A stretch of DNA of 64,000 nt, from NCBI RefSeq assembly GCF_900115955.1, contig NZ_FOYL01000014.1, positions 124,001-188,000 of the forward strand. Direction: 5' to 3'. The DNA comes from Lentzea waywayandensis (lineage in GTDB: Bacteria > Actinomycetota > Actinomycetes > Mycobacteriales > Pseudonocardiaceae). The position numbers and the translations under genes were made by a program. Shown piece by piece: positions 8,002 through 16,888 of this stretch (positions are counted from its first letter, which is position 1; each line of letters opens with the position of its first letter). The notes under the pieces were generated by a model. The model searched no databases. It saw only the letters and a program-made list of their open reading frames with translations, and was not told the DNA's origin.

Positions 8002-8027
8002 GTGTGAAACGAGATCGATTCGGGTAC
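8002..8027 (+). promoter_or_regulatory. Candidate SigF-type promoter for rsbW-sigF
   Basis: GTGT at 8002-8005 and GGGTAC at 8022-8027 with a 16-base spacer fit the SigF consensus with one mismatch in the -35 element. It lies shortly before rsbW, so the pair may be autoregulated as in mycobacteria. Confidence 0.6.
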
Positions 8028-8063
8028 GGAGACGTGCCCGCCTTCAGCAGAACGGACTACGAG

Positions 8064-8468
8064 GTGGCTGTGACTCAATTGTCAGGCGTCGAGCTTCGGA
8101 TGGCGGCGGATCCCACGCAGCTGTCCATCGTGCGTGCGGTCGCGGCGGACATCGCGATGCGGCAGGACTTCGACCTCGACTCGATCGAGGACCTGAAGCT
8201 CGCCGTGGACGAGACGTGCTCGACGTTGATCACGCTGGCGGCCCAGGACGCGGTGCTCAGCTGTCACTTCGCGGTGGACGACAAGGGTGCCGTGCACGTC
8301 GCCGCGAAGGTGTCGGCGAAGTCCGCGGCCGGCCCGGACGAGGCCAGCTTCGGCTGGCGGGTGCTGACCGCGCTCGTCGACTCGGTGCAGACCAGAGTCG
8401 AGGAGACCGAAGGGTTCGTGGTTCACATCGACCTCGTGAAGTCCACGGCAGGGGCGGTGGATGCGTGA
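8064..8468 (+). CDS. rsbW: Anti-sigma factor RsbW/UsfX
   Basis: An RsbW-type ATPase that binds and inhibits SigF. The N-box reads LKLAVDETCSTLI, with Thr where most GHKL kinases have Asn, as I recall also for mycobacterial UsfX (VDEVCTRLI). The C-terminal block SFGWRVLTALVDSVQT matches the same family. The start is uncertain: GTG at 8064 or 8070 fits family length and lies after the candidate promoter, while GTG at 8004 or 8034 would overlap it. It overlaps sigF by 4 bases (GTGA), which implies translational coupling. Confidence 0.87.
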   Translation: MAVTQLSGVELRMAADPTQLSIVRAVAADIAMRQDFDLDSIEDLKLAVDETCSTLITLAAQDAVLSCHFAVDDKGAVHVAAKVSAKSAAGPDEASFGWRVLTALVDSVQTRVEETEGFVVHIDLVKSTAGAVDA

Positions 8469-9277
8469 CCGGGGCGGAAGAGGCCACCAAGACGGAGGAG
8501 ACCAAGCCGGAGGCCAAGTCCTCCCGCTCCGGTGACTACGACCACCTGGCTCCGCTGTTCGCCGAGCTCGCGGTCACCGCCGCCGGCCCGGCGCGCGAGA
8601 CGTTGCGGGACAGGCTCGTCACCGAACACCTCCCGGTGGCCCAGCACATCGCACGCAGATTCGGCCACCGCGGCGAGCCGCACGAGGACCTGGTGCAGGT
8701 CGCGACGGTGGGGCTGATCAACGCGGTCGACCGCTTCGACCCCGACCGCGGCAGCGACTTCCTGTCGTTCGCGGTGCCGACGATCATGGGTGAGGTCCGG
8801 AAGTACTTCCGCGACTCCAGCTGGTCGGTGCGGATGCCGAGGCGGCTCAAGGAGCTGCACCTGGCGATCAACGCGGGCACGTCGAGGCTCTCGCAGTCGC
8901 TGGGCCGCGCGCCCACGCCGTCGGAGCTCGCCGAGCACCTGGGCCTGTCACGCGAGGAGATCCACGAAGGACTCGCGGCCGGAAACGCTTACCAGAGCGC
9001 GTCTTTGGACGACATGCTGATGTCGGAGGACTCGTCGATCTCGCTGGGCAGCACGATCGGCGAGGAAGATCCCGAGATCGCGATGATCGAACAACGCGAG
9101 GCGCTGCACCCGTTGCTGGAGAAGCTGCCCGAGCGCGAACGCAAGATCGTGGTCATGCGCTTCTTCGGCAACATGACCCAGACCCAGATCGCGCAGAAGG
9201 TCGGCATCTCCCAGATGCACGTCTCGCGTCTGCTCGCGAAGACGTTGCGTCAGCTCAGGGACGTGCTGGAGGAGTAG
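8465..9277 (+). CDS. sigF: RNA polymerase sigma factor SigF/SigB group
   Basis: A 270-residue group 3 sigma factor. Region 2 is visible in HLPVAQHIARRFGHRGEPHEDLVQVATVGLINAVDRFDP and FLSFAVPTIMGEVRKYFRDSSW; region 3 in LGRAPTPSELAEHLGLSREEI; region 4 in LPERERKIVVMRFFGNMTQTQIAQKVGISQMHVSRLL. The GTG at 8465 overlaps the rsbW stop. The first 25 residues are a charged low-complexity tail. It is the likely reader of the three GTTT/GTGT-GGGTAC promoters in this region. Its 3' end overlaps whiB tail to tail by 28 bases. Confidence 0.95.
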   Translation: MTGAEEATKTEETKPEAKSSRSGDYDHLAPLFAELAVTAAGPARETLRDRLVTEHLPVAQHIARRFGHRGEPHEDLVQVATVGLINAVDRFDPDRGSDFLSFAVPTIMGEVRKYFRDSSWSVRMPRRLKELHLAINAGTSRLSQSLGRAPTPSELAEHLGLSREEIHEGLAAGNAYQSASLDDMLMSEDSSISLGSTIGEEDPEIAMIEQREALHPLLEKLPERERKIVVMRFFGNMTQTQIAQKVGISQMHVSRLLAKTLRQLRDVLEE

Positions 9278-9567
9278 GCACGGACACGGCGCCGGGCCGC
9301 GACGACGATCTGGCGCCGTTCGTCCTCCCCCATGCCGCCCCACACGCCGTACGGCTCCTGAGCCTCGAGCGCGTGGGAGCGGCATTGTGCCAGCACGGGG
9401 CAGGCCCCACAGATCGCCTTGGCCTTCTCCTCCCGAGCCGCTCGCGCGTAGCCGCGCTCGTTGTCGGGGTGGAAGAAGACGGCGCTGTTCTGCCCGCGGC
9501 ACAGACCGTCCATCTGCCAGTCCCACACCTCGGTGACCGGCTTGGGCAAACGGGTGGTGCAGGTCAT
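9250..9567 (-). CDS. WhiB-family iron-sulfur regulator (WhiB3/WhiD-like)
   Basis: A 105-residue Wbl protein. It has the four cysteines that bind a [4Fe-4S] cluster (DGLCRG, AICGACPVLAQC), the GVWGGM turn and a basic C-terminal tail. WDWQMDGLCRGQNSAVFFHPDNERG is closest to WhiB3 of mycobacteria and WhiD of Streptomyces. The ATG at 9565-9567 follows GGGAG; an upstream start would add 13 residues. A SigF-type promoter lies about 45 bases upstream. Confidence 0.93.
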   Translation of the reverse strand: MTCTTRLPKPVTEVWDWQMDGLCRGQNSAVFFHPDNERGYARAAREEKAKAICGACPVLAQCRSHALEAQEPYGVWGGMGEDERRQIVVAARRRVRAYSSSTSLS

Positions 9568-9609
9568 CGCGACTCCCGGTGGGCTGGGGGAAAGAGTTGC
9601 GATCACTGC

Positions 9610-9636
9610 GTACCCGTGGTCTGACCAGGGATAAAC
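9610..9636 (-). promoter_or_regulatory. Candidate SigF-type promoter for whiB
   Basis: On the minus strand GTTT (9636-9633) is followed by 17 bases and GGGTAC (9615-9610). This fits the SigF consensus exactly and points to the WhiB gene. Confidence 0.65.
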
Positions 9637-9639
9637 CTG

Positions 9640-11373
9640 CTACAGCCGTTCGGGTGCCCCGATACCCAGAAGTGACAGTCCGAGCGTGAGCACCCGCGAC
9701 GTCAGCGTGAGCAGGTGCAGCCGCGAGTCCTGCAGCTCCTGCGTCTCCGCCGTGGCGACGGGACAGTCGTTGTAGAAGGCGGAGAACGCCGTAGCCGTCT
9801 CGAACAGGTAGTTCGTCAGCTTGTGCGGGGCCAGCTCGTCGATGGCCGCCTGGATCGCGGTGGGCAGCTGAAGCAGCTTCAACGCCAGCTCCCGCTCGGC
9901 CTGCTCCTGCAGCACGAGCGGCGTGTTCTCGGCGGGCACGCGCCCGACCTTGCGCCCGATCGACAGGATCCTGGCGTTCGCGTACTGGATGTACACCGAG
10001 GTGTCGCCGGTGGTGGCGAGCATCTTCTCCCAGGTGAAGACGTAGTCCTTCTCCCGGTCGTTGGAGAGGTCCGCGTACTTGACCGCACCCAGCCCGATCG
10101 TGCGGGCGAGCGCGTCCTTCTCCTCACCCTCCACTTCGGACGTCGGCGGCATCACCTTGTACGAGTTCTCGACCGCCTCGGTGAGCAGGTCGATCAGCTT
10201 GATCGTGCCGCCGGCCCGCGTCCGGATCGTCTTGCCGTCGGCCCCGAGGATCGTGCCGAACCCGGTGTGCACGGCGGTGTGCGCGTCGTCCAGCCAGCCG
10301 GCCTGCTTGGACGTCGCGAAGATCATCTGGAAGTGCTGCGACTGCGGCGTCCCGACGACGTAGATGAGCTCGTCGACCTTCCGGTCCCGCACCCAGTACC
10401 GCACCGTCGCGAAGTCCGTGGTGGCGTACCCGTAGCCGCCGTCGCTCTTGCGCACGATGAGCGGCAGCCGGTCACCCTCGCGGTTGCTGAACCCCGGCGG
10501 GAACACGCAGAGCGCGCCGTCGCTGGTCTCGATGAGACCCTTCTGCTGCAGCTCGGTGATCGTGTCCGCGAGGTAGGGGTTGTAGAAGCTCTCGCCGTAG
10601 TTGTCCCCGGCCGACAACCCGATGCCGAGCAGCTCGTAGATCTGGTTGAAGTGCCGCTGCGACTCCCCGACCAGCTCGTGCCACAACTTGAGCGTCGCCT
10701 CGTCGCCCCCTTGCAGCAACACCACCCGGCGCCGCGCCCGGTCCGCGAAACCGGGATCGCTGTCGAACTTCTGCCGGGCCTGCTGGTAGAACGCGTTGAG
10801 GTCGCTGATCTCGTGCTCGGCGCCCTGACCCTCGTCCGTCAGGTGCTCGATGAGCATGCCGAACGGGGTTCCCCAGTCACCGAGGTGGTTGTGCGGGATG
10901 ACCTCGTGCCCGGCGAACGTCAGCAGCCGGCAGAACGCGTCCCCGATGATCGTCGACCGCAGGTGCCCGACGTGCATCTCCTTGGCCACGTTGGGGCTGC
11001 TGTAGTCGATGGCGATCCGCCGGGGCTCGTCGGTCTTCGGCACGCCGAGCCGGTCGTCTCCCAGGAGGTTCGCGGCCTGCGCCTCGAGCCACTCCCGCCG
11101 CAGCTTCAGGTTGATGAAGCCGGGCCCGGCGATCTCCGGCGTCTCGATGGCGTCCTGGGCGTCCAGGTGCTCGACGATCAGCGCGGCGACCTCACGCGGG
11201 TTCTTCCCGATCTTCTTGGCCAGACTCATCGCGACGTTGCACTGATAGTCGGCACCGTCCCGGTTGGACGGTCGGATCAGCGCTTCCTCGGCAGTGATGT
11301 CCACGTCCAGGGCGACGCGCAACGCCCGCGCGACCCGCTGGCCCAGCTCAAGCCCGACATCCCCACGCAGCAC
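9640..11373 (-). CDS. argS: Arginyl-tRNA synthetase
   Basis: Class I aminoacyl-tRNA synthetase that charges tRNA-Arg. The HIGH-type motif is HVGHLRST in SPNVAKEMHVGHLRSTIIGD; the N-terminal Add-1 domain and the C-terminal DALR anticodon-binding domain (LSLLGIGAPERL at the end) are complete. The usual KMSKS site is modified in this family (FGTILGADGKTIRTRAGG). The GTG at 11371-11373 is preferred; the reading frame is open to 11427, but that extension has only a TTG and does not resemble ArgS. Confidence 0.96.
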   Translation of the reverse strand: MLRGDVGLELGQRVARALRVALDVDITAEEALIRPSNRDGADYQCNVAMSLAKKIGKNPREVAALIVEHLDAQDAIETPEIAGPGFINLKLRREWLEAQAANLLGDDRLGVPKTDEPRRIAIDYSSPNVAKEMHVGHLRSTIIGDAFCRLLTFAGHEVIPHNHLGDWGTPFGMLIEHLTDEGQGAEHEISDLNAFYQQARQKFDSDPGFADRARRRVVLLQGGDEATLKLWHELVGESQRHFNQIYELLGIGLSAGDNYGESFYNPYLADTITELQQKGLIETSDGALCVFPPGFSNREGDRLPLIVRKSDGGYGYATTDFATVRYWVRDRKVDELIYVVGTPQSQHFQMIFATSKQAGWLDDAHTAVHTGFGTILGADGKTIRTRAGGTIKLIDLLTEAVENSYKVMPPTSEVEGEEKDALARTIGLGAVKYADLSNDREKDYVFTWEKMLATTGDTSVYIQYANARILSIGRKVGRVPAENTPLVLQEQAERELALKLLQLPTAIQAAIDELAPHKLTNYLFETATAFSAFYNDCPVATAETQELQDSRLHLLTLTSRVLTLGLSLLGIGAPERL

Positions 11374-11460
11374 TGAACCCACCTCTCCACCACCGGCTTG
11401 TTCGCACAAGTATTTCACCCGCGCCAAACCAGTGGTGACAGCGCCCGCCGGAAGGCCTCG

Positions 11461-12141
11461 TCACCACCGCCCGAGCAACAACGCCCCGCCACCCACGAGG
11501 GCGGCCACGCTGACCACCCCGAACACCGTCACCCATCCCAGCGCGGGCACCCCGGTCAGCCAGGCCAGCTGATCGGCGTCCGAGCGGGGAGCCTGCCGCC
11601 GCCACCGCTTGACCTGCAACTCCCACACCGGCCGGACCCCGCCCAGCAACAGGAACCAGGCGAACACGTACGCGGCCGCGTCCCGCACCTCCGCGGAGGC
11701 GTAGAAGGACACGAAGAAGAACGCCCCGCCGGTGACGATGATCGACAGCACGCCGAACACGTTGCGGATCATGATCAGCATGGCCGCGAGGAACCCGATG
11801 CTGATCCACAGCATCAGCTGGATCTGCTCGTTGGTGATCAGCACTGCCGCCCCGAACCCGAGCAACGACGGCGCGACGTACCCGGCCAGCGCCGTCAGCA
11901 CCATCCCAGGCCCCCGAGGCTTGCCCCGGGACACGGTGAGGCCGGACGTGTCGGAGTGCAGCTTGATCCCGCTCAGCCGCCGCCCGGAGAGCACCGCGAG
12001 CAACGCGTGCCCGCCCTCGTGCGCGATGGTGATGACGTTGCGGGTCAGCCGCCACAGCCCGTGCACGGCGACGGCCAGGAACGCGGCCAGCGCGGTTCCC
12101 CACGTGATCAGCACTTCGTCGGTCAGCAACTCGGAAGGCAT
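11461..12141 (-). CDS. M50-type membrane metallopeptidase family protein
   Basis: A 226-residue integral membrane protein with the zinc-binding motif HEGGH at residues 41-45 (NVITIAHEGGHALLAVLSG) and several hydrophobic helices, which fits the short M50B-like peptidases of actinomycetes. The second metal ligand typical of M50 is not clear. The ATG at 12139-12141 is the only plausible start and lacks a clear Shine-Dalgarno. The substrate is unknown. Confidence 0.75.
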   Translation of the reverse strand: MPSELLTDEVLITWGTALAAFLAVAVHGLWRLTRNVITIAHEGGHALLAVLSGRRLSGIKLHSDTSGLTVSRGKPRGPGMVLTALAGYVAPSLLGFGAAVLITNEQIQLMLWISIGFLAAMLIMIRNVFGVLSIIVTGGAFFFVSFYASAEVRDAAAYVFAWFLLLGGVRPVWELQVKRWRRQAPRSDADQLAWLTGVPALGWVTVFGVVSVAALVGGGALLLGRW

Positions 12142-12225
12142 CGCGACATCGAAACAGACGCGCCGTGTGAGCCGTATGTGGGCTCGCACGACGCGTCTGT
12201 GCCGGACTGGTGGTTCGTCCGGGGA

Positions 12226-12897
12226 TCAGTGCTTGATCTTGTCCTTGCTGACCCGCTCGGTCTTGGGGTCGACCACCGCCTGTTCCTGGGTGATCGGCTC
12301 CGTGCGGGCAGCGTCCTTGCGGGCCGAGCCGGTCGGGATCGGCTCGGTGATGGGCGCGGTCGGTCCGGTGCTCACGGTCGGGTCCATCTGCTCGACGCGC
12401 GGCGAGCCGTCCCGTTCGTCGCGGAACGCCTCCGAACGCGGCTCGGGCACCACCGGTTCCTCGTCCTCGACCAGCTTGCGGCGCGCGGGCATGACCGCGA
12501 GCAGCAGGCCGAACACGGCGAGACCGAGGTGCAGCCAGTTGTCGTTGGCGTTGACCGCCAGCGGGTTGCCGTACTGCTCCGCCGGGTTCTGGGCGAGGAT
12601 CCCGGTGATCATCAGGTCCCACACGAAGAGCGCGGCGAAGCCGGCGAACAGCAGCCAGCCGTACAGCCGCGAGAGACCCGAACCGAGGGCCATCAGCAGG
12701 CCCAGTACGCCGACGGCCACGAACACCGTGTTGTGCAACGGGTTCACCGAGAACCCGAGCACGAACGAGTTGGCGGCCCAGTCGCCGACCCCGGTGCGGG
12801 TGAAGCCCACGACGCCGAACACGATGAACGCGATGCCGGCCAGTCCGGCCAGCAGCTGCACCGGCTGCAGACCGGCGACCTTGATGCGGTGGGTCAT
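12226..12897 (-). CDS. DUF4383 membrane protein
   Basis: A 223-residue protein with four hydrophobic helices in residues 10-135 (LLAGLAGIAFIVFGVVGFTRTG, FVAVGVLGLLMALG and others), as in DUF4383 family proteins. The conserved NPLHNTVFVAVG and NWLHLGLAVFGLLL motifs are present. The C-terminal 85 residues form a charged, proline-rich cytoplasmic tail, longer than in most family members. Function unknown. Confidence 0.8.
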   Translation of the reverse strand: MTHRIKVAGLQPVQLLAGLAGIAFIVFGVVGFTRTGVGDWAANSFVLGFSVNPLHNTVFVAVGVLGLLMALGSGLSRLYGWLLFAGFAALFVWDLMITGILAQNPAEQYGNPLAVNANDNWLHLGLAVFGLLLAVMPARRKLVEDEEPVVPEPRSEAFRDERDGSPRVEQMDPTVSTGPTAPITEPIPTGSARKDAARTEPITQEQAVVDPKTERVSKDKIKH

Positions 12898-12968
12898 TTC
12901 GCCCTCCAGGCTCCGTGTCTTGTCGCCCGGCGGACTACCCCACCTTCACAGGGACCAAACGCTCGGTG

Positions 12969-13631
12969 TCAGCCGTGCCCCTTGCGCCCGATGCCCGCGT
13001 ACGCCCCCGGCACCACCGCGGGCGCCTCGATGGACAGACCTTCCATCAGCTGCTCGACGGGCGCCGGATGCGACACCACGAGGAACCCGCCGGCCGGGAG
13101 CGCGTGCCGATAGCGGCGCACGACGCGGCCGGGTCCGGTGACGTCGTCGACGTACCGCAGGACGTCGACCATCAGCACCGCGTACGGCTCACGAAGGTCG
13201 AGATGGGACAACACGCCCGGATGCCGGAGCACCTGGTCGGGACGGCGCAGGTCCGCCTCGATCGCGCACGCTCGCGGTTCGCCGCGCAACAGTCCACGTG
13301 AGAACGCGACCGTCACCGCATCGGAGTCCACGTAGACAACGCGCGCGTCCGGCAGCGTCTGGTGCGTGGCGCCGCACGTCGGTATGCCCGAGCCGAGGTC
13401 GAGGAACTGGCGTACGCCCGCCGCCCAGCAGTGGCGGACGGCGTGGCGCAGGAACGACCGCTGCGCTCGGGTCACGAGCGGCAGCTCCGGGTCGATCCGG
13501 ACTGCCTGCTTGGCGAACGCACGGTCGGCGGCGTAGTTGTGCGCGCCACCGAGATAGAAGTCATGGATCCGTGCGGCATTCGGCCGACGTACGTCGACCT
13601 CGTAGCGTGCGAAGGCGGGGACCGCAGCCAT
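12969..13631 (-). CDS. SAM-dependent methyltransferase, DUF574 type (shortened)
   Basis: A 220-residue protein of the Methyltransf_19/DUF574 family, abundant in actinomycetes. Motifs are RPNAARIHDFYLGGAHNYAADR at the N-terminus, the SAM-binding strand RQFLDLGSGIPT, and ARVVYVDSDAVTVAFSRGLL. Typical members have about 265 residues; here the region after GGFLVVSHPAP is compact, and about 40 residues appear to be missing before the final strand. The ATG at 13629-13631 starts at the family consensus. Substrate unknown. Confidence 0.82.
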   Translation of the reverse strand: MAAVPAFARYEVDVRRPNAARIHDFYLGGAHNYAADRAFAKQAVRIDPELPLVTRAQRSFLRHAVRHCWAAGVRQFLDLGSGIPTCGATHQTLPDARVVYVDSDAVTVAFSRGLLRGEPRACAIEADLRRPDQVLRHPGVLSHLDLREPYAVLMVDVLRYVDDVTGPGRVVRRYRHALPAGGFLVVSHPAPVEQLMEGLSIEAPAVVPGAYAGIGRKGHG

Positions 13632-13750
13632 TCGCAGAGCGTAACTGGCGCCTAGACCATTCGGGCGAAGTTTTCGAAGATTCTTTGGGTCCGTCTGACA
13701 TGGACACCTCTGCGGGAGGGCCCGGTCCACCCCACTGAGACCGGGCCACG

Positions 13751-13822
13751 TAGCGCGTACGGGGATCGAACCCGTGTTTCCGGATTGAGAATCCGACGTC
13801 CTGACCACTAGACGAACACGCC
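13751..13822 (-). tRNA. tRNA-Glu (anticodon CTC)
   Basis: On the minus strand a complete cloverleaf can be folded: acceptor stem GGCGTGT with ACGCGCT, D-arm with TAGTGGTCAGGAC, anticodon stem-loop CGGATTCTCAATCCG (loop TTCTCAA, anticodon CTC), and T-arm ACGGGTTCGATCCCCGT. The first acceptor pair is G-U and the fifth is also a wobble. No CCA is encoded. Confidence 0.93.
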
Positions 13823-13965
13823 AGGAACGAGCATTGACACAAAAATGCTCGCAGAAATAGAAGAAAGTGAACTAGCAGGTCACAGCTTGGAGGGCGCTCC
13901 GGCCCATTCATCTGCTCGGATCATGGAACAATGATGACCGAGAACGCGCACCCACCGCAAAGGAA

Positions 13966-15363
13966 TTAATCGAGCCACGTCAGCGCGAGCCACAGCGAAG
14001 CCCGCGCGTCGGCCGTTCCAAGATCACGGCCGAGCAACCGTTCGACGTGTGAGATTCGGTGCCGAACGCTGTTGCGGTGCACGCCGAGCACTCCCGCGGC
14101 GCGGTCCCAGCTGCCGTGCTGGCCGAGCCAGACCCTCAGCGTGTCGATCAGTTCGGGGCGGCCCAGCAGCCCCGCGAGCTCGCGGCGGGCGTACTCCCGT
14201 GCCGCCACCGGGTCCACGAGAGAGGACAGGCCGGACGCCGGGAAGGCGGGCTCGCCGGTGGCCTTGGCACGGGCCAGCAACGACGTGGCCTCGGCCGCCG
14301 CCGTGTCGATCGCGGACCGGGACACGGGAGCGGCGGTGTCGCCGGGAGAGGAGACCGGCGACGGCCCTGCCTGGCCCGACACCTCCACCGGGCCGGACAC
14401 CCCGACCGGCCCGGACGCCTCGACTCCCGCGGGCACCAGCGCCAGAAACCCGACGCCCTCCTTCGACACCAGCGGCCCGTACCGCTGCGCCAGCACGTCG
14501 TAGTCCGCCTTCGACTCCCCCGCCACCACCCGATGGGGGCCGGGTCCGAGCACCTTCTCCACCCCGGACACCTCCGCCCGCAGCAACGCGGAGGCGGCGA
14601 GCCGGGCGATCTGGCCGCGTTCGCTCTCCAGGTCCCGACGCAGCAGCCCGAGCAACGCCAGCGCGACCGCGACGACGGCCCGTTCGGCAGGCGACAGCGG
14701 GGCCGATCGGCGCACCACGAGCACCGAGGACTCGACGGGATCGAGCGTGACGTGGTCTTCACCCACCTGGGTCGAGGCCGAACGGGGTCCCCGGCCCGAC
14801 GCGACCCGCCCGACGAGCGAGGCGACGTCCTCGGGCGCGTTCACGACGTCGACGAGATCGGCCTGGCAGTTCAGCACCACGGCCAGCGTGGTCAGCACCG
14901 ACTCGACCGGACGGACGCGGGTCGCGGCACGGGTCAGGGCGCGCTGACTGTCGGCGAGCATCCGCTGCTCCCGCACGGCGATCTCCGCGAGCAACGTGCC
15001 GAGCGCCTGCGAGACCGCCAGGAACGGGGTCGACGGCGGCACCTCCAGCAGCGGCATCCCCTGCGTCGAACAGGCCTCCACCAGCGACGACGGCACCGTC
15101 GGGAACTCCGGCTCGACGCCGAACCCGATCGCGGAGACACCGGAGGCGACCAGCCCGGCGACGTACGCGGGCACGTCGGACGGGAACCGCACGCCGGCCG
15201 TGAGCAGCAGCTCCTCGCCGACCAGGTACGGCGTCGGGTCCTCCAGCTCGGACACGTGCGCCCAGCGGATCGGCCGGTCCAGCGCGTCGGCTCCACACAG
15301 GACGGTCAGCCCGAGATCGACTCGCGCGACGAGATCCTTCAGTGGGACGGTTTGCACAACCAT
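13966..15363 (-). CDS. PucR-family transcriptional regulator
   Basis: A 465-residue regulator with an N-terminal purine-catabolism (PucR) domain in the first 125 residues (WAHVSELEDPTPYLVGEELLLTAG), a middle GGDEF-like/CdaR linker region, and a C-terminal HTH_30 with WDRAAGVLGVHRNSVRHRISHVERLLG. It is transcribed away from the symporter-agmatinase operon and is its likely activator. The ATG at 15361-15363 is used; a GTG 9 codons earlier would run into the candidate operator. The ligand is unknown; the operon suggests a guanidino compound rather than purine. Confidence 0.88.
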   Translation of the reverse strand: MVVQTVPLKDLVARVDLGLTVLCGADALDRPIRWAHVSELEDPTPYLVGEELLLTAGVRFPSDVPAYVAGLVASGVSAIGFGVEPEFPTVPSSLVEACSTQGMPLLEVPPSTPFLAVSQALGTLLAEIAVREQRMLADSQRALTRAATRVRPVESVLTTLAVVLNCQADLVDVVNAPEDVASLVGRVASGRGPRSASTQVGEDHVTLDPVESSVLVVRRSAPLSPAERAVVAVALALLGLLRRDLESERGQIARLAASALLRAEVSGVEKVLGPGPHRVVAGESKADYDVLAQRYGPLVSKEGVGFLALVPAGVEASGPVGVSGPVEVSGQAGPSPVSSPGDTAAPVSRSAIDTAAAEATSLLARAKATGEPAFPASGLSSLVDPVAAREYARRELAGLLGRPELIDTLRVWLGQHGSWDRAAGVLGVHRNSVRHRISHVERLLGRDLGTADARASLWLALTWLD

Positions 15364-15383
15364 GGTCTGCCGATTGTGCACAA
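15350..15383. promoter_or_regulatory. Candidate PucR operator
   Basis: The divergent spacer holds the perfect palindrome TTGTGCACAA at 15374-15383 and a related GTTTGCACAA at 15350-15359, giving a direct repeat TGCACAAC offset by 24 bases. The spacing and position next to the pucR start fit an autoregulated regulator. No experimental support. Confidence 0.4.
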
Positions 15384-15445
15384 CGACCACTTACCGGCGC
15401 CAGTGCGCGTTCCTACTGTGACCTGCAACCCAAGGAGGTCCGACA

Positions 15446-16888
15446 GTGGCTCTCGACTACGCGGTGATCGCCGCCTACGTGCTCGGCATGATCGGCATGG
15501 GCTGGTGGGGCATGCGCCGCGCCACCAGCAAGAGCGAGTACCTGGTCGCCGGACGCAGGCTCGGCTTCACGATGTACTCCGGCACCATGTCGGCCGTCGT
15601 GCTCGGCGGCGCGTCGACCATCGGCGGTGTCGGGCTCGGCTACAAGTTCGGCATCTCCGGCGCCTGGATGGTGTTCGCCATCGGGCTCGGCATCCTGCTG
15701 CTCAGCGCACTCTTCGCCCGCCGGATCGTCAAGTTGAAGGTCTACACCGTCTCGCAGATGCTCGATCTCCGGTACGGCGGCAACTCCAGCATGATCTCCG
15801 GCCTGGTGATGGCGGCCTACACGCTGATGCTCACCGTCACGTCGACGATCGCGTACTCCACCATCTTCAACGTCCTCTTCGGACTGCCGAAGTCCGTCGG
15901 CGTGATCATCGGTGGCGGCATCGTGGTGCTGTACAGCGTTCTCGGCGGCATGTGGTCGATCACGCTGACCGACATCGTGCAGTTCGTCGTGAAGACGGTC
16001 GGCATCCTGTTCCTGCTGCTGCCGATCAGCCTCGCCACCGCGGGCGGCTTCGACGGCATTCAGGCTCGGCTCAACGACCCGGCGATGTTCGAGGTCGGCA
16101 ACATCGGCGTCAGCACGATCGTCACCTACCTGCTGATCTACGTGTTCGGCCTGCTGATCGGCCAGGACATCTGGCAGCGCGTGTTCACCGCCAAGTCGCC
16201 GAAGGTCGCCACCTGGGGCGGCATCACCTCCGGCCTCTACTGCCTGGTCTACGCGGTCGCGGGCGCGTTGATCGGGCTCGCGGGCAAGGCCCTGTACCCG
16301 GACATCGCGAACAAGGACGAGGCGTTCGCGACGATCGTGGAGAACCTGCTGCCGACCGGGGTGCGCGGACTCGTGCTCGCCGCCGCGCTGGCCGCGATGA
16401 TGTCCACCTCGTCCGGTGCCCTCATCGCCTGCGCCACGGTGGCGTCCAACGACATCTGGCGCAGGAAAGCCAAGGCTGGCCGCGATGCTGCTTCGGACGT
16501 GCACGACAACCGGATGTTCACGCTCGTGATCGGTGTCGTCGCGATCGCCATCGCGGTGGCGCTCAACGACGTCGTGGCCGCGTTGACGGTCGCCTACAAC
16601 ATCCTCGTCGGCGGGCTGCTGGTCGCGATCATCGGCGGTCTGGTGTGGAAGCGCGGCACCCGGCTCGGCGCGATGGTGTCGATGGCGGTCGGGTCCCTGA
16701 CGGCGATCGGGTTCATGGTGTTCGTGGACGTCTACGCCAACGAGGCCATCTACTACAGCCTCGGCGCGTCGTTCGTGACGTACGTCCTGGTCAGCCTGGC
16801 CACCCCGCCCACCTCGTCCGAGGTGCTCGCGAACTGGGACCGCCGGGTGGCCGGTGACGCGACAGAAGAGGAACTGGTGAACGCATGA
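15446..16888 (+). CDS. Sodium:solute symporter (SSS family)
   Basis: A 480-residue permease with about 13 membrane helices. SSS features include [10 protein letters not shown] near the N-terminus, [13 protein letters not shown] and DIVQFVVKT; the final cytoplasmic tail is short. The GTG at 15446 follows AAGGAGG. It overlaps the next gene by 4 bases and so is the uptake part of a guanidino/arginine-type catabolic operon. The actual substrate (arginine, 4-guanidinobutyrate, agmatine or similar) is an inference from context. Confidence 0.9.
   Translation: MALDYAVIAAYVLGMIGMGWWGMRRATSKSEYLVAGRRLGFTMYSGTMSAVVLGGASTIGGVGLGYKFGISGAWMVFAIGLGILLLSALFARRIVKLKVYTVSQMLDLRYGGNSSMISGLVMAAYTLMLTVTSTIAYSTIFNVLFGLPKSVGVIIGGGIVVLYSVLGGMWSITLTDIVQFVVKTVGILFLLLPISLATAGGFDGIQARLNDPAMFEVGNIGVSTIVTYLLIYVFGLLIGQDIWQRVFTAKSPKVATWGGITSGLYCLVYAVAGALIGLAGKALYPDIANKDEAFATIVENLLPTGVRGLVLAAALAAMMSTSSGALIACATVASNDIWRRKAKAGRDAASDVHDNRMFTLVIGVVAIAIAVALNDVVAALTVAYNILVGGLLVAIIGGLVWKRGTRLGAMVSMAVGSLTAIGFMVFVDVYANEAIYYSLGASFVTYVLVSLATPPTSSEVLANWDRRVAGDATEEELVNA

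Noticed and set aside
14059-16857. A 932-codon plus-strand open frame
   Set aside because: It runs antisense to pucR and then out of frame through the symporter; composition is Arg/Gly/His-rich with no family features.
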